Shown here in pieces: positions 47,581 to 54,886 of a DNA stretch of 64,000 nucleotides. This DNA is from Hyalangium gracile. GTDB taxonomy: Bacteria > Myxococcota > Myxococcia > Myxococcales > Myxococcaceae. Each line of letters starts with the position of its first letter. Position 1 is the stretch's first letter. The notes under the pieces are model-generated. The model did not search any database, was not told where the DNA came from, and was given only the letters and a program-made list of their open reading frames with translations. The stretch lies in NCBI RefSeq assembly GCF_020103725.1, contig NZ_JAHXBG010000007.1, positions 372,001 through 436,000 on the forward strand, read 5' to 3'. The position numbers and the translations under genes are program-made.

Positions 47581-47943
47581 ATGAAGGTGTTGATGCGAGG
47601 CGTGCACCTGTCCCTGACGGACGGGCTGAAGGCTTATGTCGAGGAGCACCTGGTGGGCCACATCGAGAAGCTGTGTGACGACCAGGAGGCGTCGGAGATC
47701 GACATCTCGCTGGTGGACATCAACGGCCCCAAGGGCGGCATTGACAAGGAGTGCCGTGTGACGGTGCGGCTGCCGGGCTTGTCGGCCATCCACGTCACGG
47801 AGACGGCCGAGACGCTGCATCAGGCCATTGATGCATCGCGCGATCGGATGGAGAACGCCCTGAAGCGGACGCTGGAGCGGCGGCGCGACATGTCGAACCA
47901 GGGGCTGCCGCAGGACGTGGCCTCGGACGCGTCCACCTACTAG
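47581..47943 (+). CDS. hpf: Ribosome hibernation-promoting factor (short HPF/YfiA type)
   Basis: 120 residues starting MKVLMRGVHLSLTDGLKAYV. The beta-alpha-beta-beta-beta-alpha fold is visible (VEEHLVGHIEKLCDDQEASE, ECRVTVRLPGLSAIHVTETA, HQAIDASRDRMENALKRTLE). It lacks the C-terminal dimerisation domain of long HPF, so it is a short form. ATG 47581 has GGAGGTGA 5-6 nt upstream. Divergent from the response regulator over 147 bp (47434-47580). It stabilises idle ribosomes in stationary phase or starvation, relevant to fruiting body formation in such a host. Confidence 0.93.
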   Translation: MKVLMRGVHLSLTDGLKAYVEEHLVGHIEKLCDDQEASEIDISLVDINGPKGGIDKECRVTVRLPGLSAIHVTETAETLHQAIDASRDRMENALKRTLERRRDMSNQGLPQDVASDASTY

Positions 47944-47959
47944 GGGAGCGAGAGGGCAG

Positions 47960-47999
47960 GGGCTCGGGCATCCAGGCCGTTGGCCGGACGCCCGAGCCC
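47960..47999 (+). terminator. Strong hairpin after hpf
   Basis: GGGCTCGGGC (47960-47969) and GCCCGAGCCC (47990-47999) form a 10-bp perfect stem; inner pairs CAGGCC/GGCCGG extend it. No T-run follows. It begins 17 bp after the hpf stop. Confidence 0.6.
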
Positions 48000-48086
48000 G
48001 AGGGAGGAGCCATCCTCGATTCTTGCTGGCCCGGAGCGGTGAACGCTATAAGCGGGAGCCTCTCTCCACAGGGCCAAAGGACGGCG

Positions 48087-50072
48087 ATGGTTCGCGTCAA
48101 GTTCCTCATTTTCGCACTCCTGGCCGTCGGGCTGGGGCTGGCTCACCTTCCCCTCCTGTCGAAGCCGCTGGGGGCGCGCGCCATCGAGGACGCGCAGGCC
48201 CAGGCCGCCGCGGGCACCGCCGAGGTGGTGCGCACGCTGGAGGCGCGCAGGGGCATTGCCCGCGCCGTGGCGCTGAGGCTGGCCACGAGCGTGGAACTGG
48301 CCACCGCCGCGCAGCAGCTGAGCGCCGCGGAGGTGCCGAACGCGGAGGGCTTCGCCGCGGTGCGTGCCGCCGCCGAGGCCGCGCTGCCCAAGGACCTGAC
48401 GGGCGTGGTGGTCGGCGTGGTGACGCAGGGTGGCGCCTGGTACGCGCACCCGGGAGAGGAGCCCTCGGCGGACGCCGCGGCGCTGGACCTGAGGGCGCTC
48501 ACGCAGGCGGACGCTCCCACGGTGGTGGACGCCTTCGGTGCTCCACACGCCTTCGCCTCCGTGCCGCTGGTGTGGCGCTTCGTGCGGATTCCGGGCGCCG
48601 AGAAGCTGGAGACGCAGCTGGGCGCGACGCTGGTGGTGGGCGTGCCGCTGCTGCCGGAAGGCGCGCTGGACAATGCCGTGAAGGCCTCGGGGACGGCCGC
48701 GCTCGGGCTGGTGAAGGATGACGCGCTGGTGTCCAGCGGCGGCGCCGAGAAGGAGCTGCTCGAGAAGTCTCGCGGCACGCTCAAGGCCGGCCAGCAGGCC
48801 GTGGCCGTGCGCAGCGGCCACGTGGCGCTGCTGGGCCCCGCGAAGCTGCCGCTGCTCACCACTGGCAAGGACTACCTGGGCGGCCAGGCGCCGCTCGTGG
48901 TGGGCACCCGCCGCGCGCTGGAGGGCACGCCCTATGAGGTGGTGGCCCTGGCCCCGACGAGGCTGATGGAGACGCTGGCGGCGTATCAGCGCAACGCGCT
49001 CATCGGCGTGGCGGGGCTGCTCGGCCTGAGCCTGGTGTGGACGGCGCTGATGGGCTCTGGCAAGCGCAAGGCGGACGCGGCCTCCGAGGGCTCGGGCGAC
49101 ACGCTCGGGCTGGGCCATGCGATGGCGAGCATGCCCGCGCCGCAGGCCGCGGCTCCGGAGTCCCAGCCCTACGCCGCTCCGCCCGCCGAGCCCCCGCCGG
49201 CCACCCATCCGGGCCTGGAGCTGACGGGCGCCGCGCCCGTGGCCCCGGCCGGTGGCGACTTCCCGTTCGCTTCGCCTCCCTCGGCGCATGACGCGCCAGC
49301 GGCCGCGGCGCCTGGCTCGGGGGCCTTCGCGTTTCCGCCGCCGCCCCAGGCCCAGCCGCAGGCGTATGACGCGCAGGCCGCCGATCCGTTCGCGCCGCAG
49401 GCCGCCAATCCCTACGGTGCTCCGCCGGCGGATCCCTTCGCGGAGCAGCCCTATGGCGCCGCGCCGATGCCGTTCGACGCCGAGCCGCAGCCGGCTCCGC
49501 CCCAGCCCGCGGGCGCGGGGGTGGCCACGGCGGCGCCTCGGGCGGGCGCCTTCCACTTCGAGGAGCTGCCCACGGCGGCCTACTCGCTCCAGCAGGCGGC
49601 CGATCCGTACGCCGCCGCGGCCGCGATGGACAGCCCGGAGACGACGCGCGTGGCCGCCATTCCGCGCGAGCTGCTCCAGGCCGCCGCTCGTCCGACGACC
49701 CAGGAGCTTCCGGTGCCCGCGCCGTTCGTCGCGACTCCGCCGCCCGCTCCGGCCGTGGCACCCGTGCCCTGGAACGACCCGTCGCAGCAGGCCGTCCCGC
49801 TGCCGGGCGCGGCCTACCAGCAGTTCCTGGGCAACACTGGCGATGCGTTCTCCGAGGAGGAGTTCCACTTCCAGGAAGTGTTCCGGGAGTTCGTCCTCAC
49901 GCGCGAGCGGTGCCTGGAGCCGTCCGACGGCCTGACCTACGACAAGTTCGTGCAGAAGCTGCGCAAGAACAAGGAGCAGCTCGTCCAGAAGTACGCGTGC
50001 CGGACGGTGAAGTTCCAGGTCTACGTGAAGGAGGGCAAGGCCGCCCTCAAGGCCACGCCCGTCAAGGACTGA
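48087..50072 (+). CDS. Two-TM sensor-like protein (MXAN_5187-like C-terminal domain)
   Basis: 661 residues from ATG 48087 (AAGGA upstream). TM1 at about 7-25, a periplasmic domain of about 290 residues that looks like a Cache-type sensor (segments VRTLEARRGIARAVALRLAT and GVPLLPEGALDNAV), TM2 near 310-330 (NALIGVAGLLGLSLVWTALM), then about 230 cytoplasmic residues of low-complexity Pro/Ala/Gln sequence. The last 70 residues (FHFQEVFREFVLTRERCLEP, LRKNKEQLVQKYACRTVKFQ) form a conserved C-terminal module that I recall from MXAN_5187 proteins. No known catalytic domain. A sensor that signals through protein binding is inferred. Confidence 0.75.
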   Translation: MVRVKFLIFALLAVGLGLAHLPLLSKPLGARAIEDAQAQAAAGTAEVVRTLEARRGIARAVALRLATSVELATAAQQLSAAEVPNAEGFAAVRAAAEAALPKDLTGVVVGVVTQGGAWYAHPGEEPSADAAALDLRALTQADAPTVVDAFGAPHAFASVPLVWRFVRIPGAEKLETQLGATLVVGVPLLPEGALDNAVKASGTAALGLVKDDALVSSGGAEKELLEKSRGTLKAGQQAVAVRSGHVALLGPAKLPLLTTGKDYLGGQAPLVVGTRRALEGTPYEVVALAPTRLMETLAAYQRNALIGVAGLLGLSLVWTALMGSGKRKADAASEGSGDTLGLGHAMASMPAPQAAAPESQPYAAPPAEPPPATHPGLELTGAAPVAPAGGDFPFASPPSAHDAPAAAAPGSGAFAFPPPPQAQPQAYDAQAADPFAPQAANPYGAPPADPFAEQPYGAAPMPFDAEPQPAPPQPAGAGVATAAPRAGAFHFEELPTAAYSLQQAADPYAAAAAMDSPETTRVAAIPRELLQAAARPTTQELPVPAPFVATPPPAPAVAPVPWNDPSQQAVPLPGAAYQQFLGNTGDAFSEEEFHFQEVFREFVLTRERCLEPSDGLTYDKFVQKLRKNKEQLVQKYACRTVKFQVYVKEGKAALKATPVKD

Positions 50073-50083
50073 GTCCGTCAGCG

Positions 50084-50114
50084 ACGAGGCCGCGGGCCGG
50101 AAGACGGGCCTCGT
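50084..50114. terminator. Bidirectional hairpin between convergent genes
   Basis: ACGAGGCC (50084-50091) with GGCCTCGT (50107-50114). It sits in the 55-bp gap between the convergent sensor-like gene and the small gene at 50128 and can act for both. No T-run. Confidence 0.5.
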
Positions 50115-50127
50115 GCCATCTCAGGGC

Positions 50128-50376
50128 TCAGGCCGTGCCGTCGAAGCACTCGAGCGCGCTCGCGAACTCCTGATGCCGATGGGCCAGGTCGGCCAGGTGC
50201 TCACGGAACGCTCGGGTCTGGTCCTCTGGCTTCATCATCAGCACGACGAGGTATTCGGTGGTGTCCAGCACGGCTGCGACATCACTGCTCCTGCCTTCAG
50301 AGGCCTGGCTCCGCGCCAGAACCAGCACCCTGTGGAGGGCGGAGAGGGCGTGCGTGTGCTTGTCGGCTGCGATCAT
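50128..50376 (-). CDS. Small hypothetical protein, last gene of the PBP1A operon
   Basis: 82 residues, mainly helical (ADKHTHALSALHRVLVLARS, then [20 protein letters not shown]). No signal peptide or membrane helix. I do not recognise a family. Start ATG 50376, 25 bp after the kinase stop, with GGAGAG upstream. Because it follows the kinase gene closely, I infer a regulatory helper or accessory of that kinase. Confidence 0.55.
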   Translation of the reverse strand: MIAADKHTHALSALHRVLVLARSQASEGRSSDVAAVLDTTEYLVVLMMKPEDQTRAFREHLADLAHRHQEFASALECFDGTA

Positions 50377-50401
50377 GTCTCGGTTCTCTCCCGCGCTCGA
50401 T

Positions 50402-52045
50402 TCAGAGGGCGCGCGGCAGCACCACGCTGAAGCGCGCGCCTTCGCCCGGCTCGCCGCCCACCTCCAGCTTGCCGCCGTGCTCCTGGAGGATGCGGGCGGC
50501 GATGGCGAGCCCCAGCCCCGTGCCGCCCTCCTTGGTGGTGAAGTAGGGCTCGAAGATGCGAGCCCGGTGCTCGGGAGGAATGCCAGGGCCGGTGTCCTCC
50601 ACCTCCACGATGGCGTCCGTCTCCGTGCCCTTCACGCGCACGCGCACGGAGCCGCCCTTGCCCTTCATGGCCTCCTCCGCGTTCTTCACCAGGTTCACCA
50701 GCACCTGGGTGAGCTGATCGCGATCCGCGCGCGCCACCACGCCCGTCTGGAGCGTGGGCAGCAGGGTGATGCCCTCCGGAGGCGTGGCGTAGAGGGACAG
50801 GACGTTCTGGGCCAGCTCCCCCAGGTCCACCGGGGCCAGCTGCGGCTTGGGCAGCCGGGCGAACCGGCTGAACTCGTCGACGATGCGCCGCAGCCTGTCC
50901 ACCTCCTCCAGCACCACCGCGGCGCTGTCGCGGAAGAGCGTGGGGAAGCGCGCGTCCTGGGCGCTCTGCGCGGCCAGCAGCGTCTCCAGTGACATCTGGA
51001 TGGGCGTGAGCGGGTTCTTGATCTCGTGCGCCAACCGCCGTGCCACCTCCTGCCATGCGGCGATGCGCTCGCTGGCCATCAGCCGCTCGGTGGTGGAGCG
51101 CAGCTCGGACGTCATGTGGTTGAAGGCGCGCACCAGCTCCTCCACCTCGCCGCTCGCCTGGGCCGTCACCTGCACGTCCCGCGCTCCCTCGGCTACCCGG
51201 CGGGCGCCCTCGGTGAGCGCCTCCACGGGCCGGGTGATGCGGCGGGCCATCAGCAGGCCCAGCAGCACCGCGAAGGCCAGTCCGAAGGCCGCCAGGAGGA
51301 GGAACGCGCCCGTGACGCCTCGTTCCGCCTCCAGCACCGCCGCGCGGCTGAAGGTGAGCCGCACCTCGGCCGCGTTGCCCAGCGGGATGACACGCTCCAC
51401 CGTGGGTGCCGGTACGTTGCCTGCCTGCGCCACCACCGTCTCCCCCGAGCGCAGGGAGACCTGGGCCTGGGTGATGCGCGCCAGGTGCTGGGCCAGCCCC
51501 TCGTCCAGCAGCACCCCGCCCACCGCCCACAGCCGCAGGTCGTCCACCGGGCGCGCGACGACGAGCGCGGGCACGTCTCGCAGCCCCTCGACGCTCCGCA
51601 CGCTCACGCGCACGGGGACGGGCTTGGAGGCGTTCTGCTGGGTGACGGCGAAGAGGTTCGGATCCGGGTCTCCGCGCCGCGCGGGCAGGTGACCCGAGGA
51701 CAGCGTGGTGCCCTGTCCATCGAAGAGGCTGAGCACCGTGAGGCCCCGGCTCTTCATCAGCCCCGCGGCGGTGTCGGCCTGGATGGCGCGGGTGGGCGCC
51801 TCTCGAGCGTCACGGGCCAGATCCTCCATGGCCGTGCTCTCCACCAGCTCCTCCACCGCGCGCTGGGCCCGCTCGGCGGAGCGCTCCAGCGCTTCCTGGG
51901 CGGAGGTGGTGGCTCCCTCCATTCGGGCGTCGAGCTCGCGCGAGAGGGTGGCGCGCAGGCGGTTGAGCGTCAGGGGCACCACCACCGCCAGCGGCACCAG
52001 CGCCAGCAGGGCGAAGGCGAGCGCGAGCCGGGTCCTCAGTCGCAT
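50402..52045 (-). CDS. NtrY-like sensor histidine kinase
   Basis: 547 residues. TM1 at about 7-26, an extracytoplasmic sensor of about 220 residues, TM2 (GAFLLLAAFGLAFAVLLGLL), HAMP (RRITRPVEALTEGARRVAEG), then the H-box RRLAHEIKNPLTPIQMSLET, N-box LVNLVKNAEEAMKG and G-boxes VEDTGPGIPPE and GTGLGLAIAARI. The HEIKNPLTPIQ sequence is typical of NtrY/NtrB-type kinases. No response regulator gene is in the operon, so its partner is elsewhere. GAGGAG precedes ATG 52045 by about 8 nt. It is the fourth gene after mrcA, FG-GAP and SBP genes, 10 bp after the SBP stop. Confidence 0.95.
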   Translation of the reverse strand: MRLRTRLALAFALLALVPLAVVVPLTLNRLRATLSRELDARMEGATTSAQEALERSAERAQRAVEELVESTAMEDLARDAREAPTRAIQADTAAGLMKSRGLTVLSLFDGQGTTLSSGHLPARRGDPDPNLFAVTQQNASKPVPVRVSVRSVEGLRDVPALVVARPVDDLRLWAVGGVLLDEGLAQHLARITQAQVSLRSGETVVAQAGNVPAPTVERVIPLGNAAEVRLTFSRAAVLEAERGVTGAFLLLAAFGLAFAVLLGLLMARRITRPVEALTEGARRVAEGARDVQVTAQASGEVEELVRAFNHMTSELRSTTERLMASERIAAWQEVARRLAHEIKNPLTPIQMSLETLLAAQSAQDARFPTLFRDSAAVVLEEVDRLRRIVDEFSRFARLPKPQLAPVDLGELAQNVLSLYATPPEGITLLPTLQTGVVARADRDQLTQVLVNLVKNAEEAMKGKGGSVRVRVKGTETDAIVEVEDTGPGIPPEHRARIFEPYFTTKEGGTGLGLAIAARILQEHGGKLEVGGEPGEGARFSVVLPRAL

Positions 52046-52055
52046 GGAACGCTCC

Positions 52056-53438
52056 TCACCTTTGTGTCGCGGCGGGTGACGGCTCGGCGGGCTGGAGGTA
52101 CACGCCGTCGAGCACCGGCAGTCCCTGCGCGTCCAACACGAGCCCGCCCAGCTCCGGAGCCGTGCGCACGCCCAGCCCCTGCGCGTAGAGGGGCAGGATG
52201 GGCACCGATGGGGCGAGCGCCACCGCCCGCTCGCGGGCCCGGGCATCTCGCGCCGTCGCGTCCGCCACGGAGCCGATGAGGGGCAGCTCCACGCCGAGCA
52301 GATCCTTGCGGCCGCCCGCGTCCAGCACCACGGCCAGCGCCGGGCCGGGCACCGGCGGCAGCAGCAGGGACTGGAGCATCAGATCGAAGTCGCCCTTGGC
52401 CCAGCGCGAGCGGAGGATGTTGCGAGGCTGCGGCTCCAGGGCGACCTTGTAGCCGCGGTCGTGGAGCTTCACCTGGATGCGCTCGGCCACCGCGCGCTGG
52501 TCCTCGTTGGTGGCGTCGTAGAGCAGCGTCACCGTCCTGCCGCCGCTCGAGGGCGGGGCGGCCGGGCGGGGCCTGGGCGCCTGGGACAGCAGCGCGGGCG
52601 GCAGCAGGTGCGGCATGGGCACGGCCGGAGCGCGGACGAAGAGGCGGGTGAGATCCTCGCGGTCGATGGCGCTCTCGAAGGCCTGGCGGAAGTCCGCCGG
52701 CACGCGGCGCGGCGAGAAGGTGAGGAAGGTGGCGTAGAGCGGCGGGCTCGTGAGGACGCCCGGCTCGGGGCGCACGCCCAGCGCCAGCTGCACCTCTCGC
52801 GCGCCCCACATCCGCGCGAGGCCCCGCTCATCCGTCGCGGTGAGCACGAGGCGATCCAGGTAGGGCCGGCCCTCCGGGTACCCGAGCCGAGCCTCCAGCC
52901 GTCCCGGCGTGGCGGTGGCGGCGAACGGGCCCAGCGAGGGGGCAACCGTCGTGAGCGGCAGGGCGAGCGCGGGGTGGCACAGCGCGCGCTCCATGTCCGG
53001 CCAGGGGAAGGAGAGCGGCAGCTCCACGATGGCGCCGCTGGAGGACAGCTGGCGGGCCTCTCCCTGGACGGGGAAGAGGAGCGCTCGGTACGGGGTGGGC
53101 GCCTCGGGGCCGGAGATCCGCGTCCACGCGCGAGCCAGCGTGGAGGCCAGCGCGAGCGAGGGCAGGGTGAGGCGCACCGTCTGGGCCATGGGCCGGGAGA
53201 CGTCGCGGGCGATGCCCAGGTGAGGCGCCCCGCTCGTGTCGAGCCGGCACACGGGACGCGACTGCAGGCCGAAGAGCGTGGCGCGCACCGGCGAGTCCGC
53301 GAGGGTCGGATCGCCGAGCGGCTCGGTGGAGCCCGTGTGGGCCACCCGCAGCTCGCCCCCGTAGGGCAGGCGGCCGGCCGCGAGCCCGGGCGTGGCGCCG
53401 AGCAGGAGGAGGCAGGTGAGAGCGTGGCGGAGCGTCAT
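52056..53438 (-). CDS. Family 5 solute-binding-like lipid/peptide-binding protein
   Basis: 460 residues. A cleavable signal peptide (TLRHALTCLLLLGATPGLAA). The body resembles periplasmic oligopeptide-binding proteins (SBP family 5): ADSPVRATLFGLQSRPVCRL near the start, the DFRQAFESAIDREDLTRLFV motif and the segment LLYDATNEDQRAVAERIQVK. It is shorter than DppA/OppA. No ABC permease or ATPase genes are in the operon, so it may be a receptor for the neighbouring kinase rather than a transporter component. The ATG overlaps the FG-GAP stop codon. Confidence 0.8.
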   Translation of the reverse strand: MTLRHALTCLLLLGATPGLAAGRLPYGGELRVAHTGSTEPLGDPTLADSPVRATLFGLQSRPVCRLDTSGAPHLGIARDVSRPMAQTVRLTLPSLALASTLARAWTRISGPEAPTPYRALLFPVQGEARQLSSSGAIVELPLSFPWPDMERALCHPALALPLTTVAPSLGPFAATATPGRLEARLGYPEGRPYLDRLVLTATDERGLARMWGAREVQLALGVRPEPGVLTSPPLYATFLTFSPRRVPADFRQAFESAIDREDLTRLFVRAPAVPMPHLLPPALLSQAPRPRPAAPPSSGGRTVTLLYDATNEDQRAVAERIQVKLHDRGYKVALEPQPRNILRSRWAKGDFDLMLQSLLLPPVPGPALAVVLDAGGRKDLLGVELPLIGSVADATARDARARERAVALAPSVPILPLYAQGLGVRTAPELGGLVLDAQGLPVLDGVYLQPAEPSPAATQR

Positions 53439-54886
53439 GGCGCACCCTGGCGCATGAGGAAGACTTCACCGGAGCCGTCCGGGTGCCAGAGGCCCACCAG
53501 CACCTCGCGCTGCCGGTCTCCGTCCAGGTCCGCGGTGACGACGTGGAGCGCTCGGCCCGGGGGCAGGGCGCTCTGCCAGAGCACGCCGTGGCTCGTGGGA
53601 TCGTCCCCGGAGAGCGGGTAGACGCGCACCACGTCTGGAACCGGGAAGAGCTGGGACGAGGTGGTGATCAGCTCCGGCGTCCCGTCCCCATCGAGATCTC
53701 CGAGCGCGCTGCCGGCTCCGATCCCCGGGATGCGGATGGCCGGCGCGGTGGCTCGCGGGTAGAGCGAGGCGGAGCCGTCCAGGTGGACGAAGAGCATGCG
53801 AGGCGGGACGATGCTCGCGGCGGTGAAGGGCGCGGGGACGGTGAGGATCCGTCCCTCGCCGAGCCGCACCTCCGGAGTGAACGTCGTCTGGCCGGCCGTG
53901 AAGGTGCCGCGCTCGCTGGCGCCCAGCGGGGCCGTGTCCAGCGGACCGATGGGACGCAGGGCGCCCTTGACGCGGTCGAGCACGAGCACCTCGCCGTGGG
54001 AGTAGCGCGCGGACCAGGCCGCGAGCCGTGGCGGCTGGGGGATGACGGCCACCATGCCGAAGGGCTCTCGGGGCGGCGAGGGGCTCAAGGGGATGCCGTC
54101 CAGCTCCCGCTGCGCCAGCAGGCGCCCGTCGTCGGCGTAGACGGAGACGGCGCGCTCGGTGAGGACGATCACCTCATCCTTGTTGTCGCCATCCAGGTCG
54201 CCCGCGGCGAGGGCGGCGGGGGCCTGCTCGAGCCGGACGAGCACCGCGCCCATGAGGCGCACCTGGCGAGGACCGCTCGACACCGCCGTCATCGAGGTGG
54301 AGGAGGACGTCAGCGGAGAGAGGGCGGCGAGCGCCAGGGCGCCCGCATCCGCCTCGACGACCTGGGCGAGGGCGGCGGCCGGCGTCGCGGGGCGGGTGGG
54401 CGTGCGCCCGGACCAGAAGTTCACCCACGTGCCCAGCACGTCACCGCGGGCGCTCAGCTCGCCGCTCTGCACGGAGACGGTGAGTCGCACGAGCGAGCGC
54501 GCGCCCCGGTCCCGGGCGAGGTTCTCGGCGGCCTCGGGAGAAGGGGCATCCAGCACGACGGCGCCCAGCTCCAGGCTGGCGAGCCGCGAGGCCAGCAGCG
54601 TCCCGAAGGCGCGCTGCAGCTCGGCGGAGGGGCTGCTCAGGTGCAGGGCGACAGGAGGCTCCGGCTTGAGCGCGCGCACGTCCTCGAGCACGAGCTGGAC
54701 CAGCCGCTCGACGGAGGGCGGCCCGGCCGGCGAAGGAGCGGCGGGCGTGGTGCCTGCGGGCGCCAGAGCCGTCGTCCCCGCCGGAGCGGCGATGGGCCTC
54801 CTGGCCGGAGCCGTGGAGGCGGGGGGCTCGGCGGCCAGGGCGAGCGTGGACAGCAGGAGCGTGGCGAGAGCTCGGCGCACCGTCAT
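53435..54886 (-). CDS. FG-GAP/VCBS-repeat secreted protein
   Basis: 483 residues. Signal peptide at the start (TVRRALATLLLSTLALAA). A Pro/Ala linker precedes a helical/beta domain of about 150 residues (VERLVQLVLEDVRALKPEPP). The second half has FG-GAP/VCBS units (AAGDLDGDNKDEVIVLTERA, LGDLDGDGTPELITTSSQLF, ADLDGDRQREVLVGLWHPDG), a beta-propeller with Asp-rich calcium sites. Its start ATG overlaps the mrcA stop codon, and its stop overlaps the next gene. It is predicted periplasmic and may bind the wall enzyme or the SBP-like protein. Confidence 0.85.
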   Translation of the reverse strand: MTVRRALATLLLSTLALAAEPPASTAPARRPIAAPAGTTALAPAGTTPAAPSPAGPPSVERLVQLVLEDVRALKPEPPVALHLSSPSAELQRAFGTLLASRLASLELGAVVLDAPSPEAAENLARDRGARSLVRLTVSVQSGELSARGDVLGTWVNFWSGRTPTRPATPAAALAQVVEADAGALALAALSPLTSSSTSMTAVSSGPRQVRLMGAVLVRLEQAPAALAAGDLDGDNKDEVIVLTERAVSVYADDGRLLAQRELDGIPLSPSPPREPFGMVAVIPQPPRLAAWSARYSHGEVLVLDRVKGALRPIGPLDTAPLGASERGTFTAGQTTFTPEVRLGEGRILTVPAPFTAASIVPPRMLFVHLDGSASLYPRATAPAIRIPGIGAGSALGDLDGDGTPELITTSSQLFPVPDVVRVYPLSGDDPTSHGVLWQSALPPGRALHVVTADLDGDRQREVLVGLWHPDGSGEVFLMRQGAP

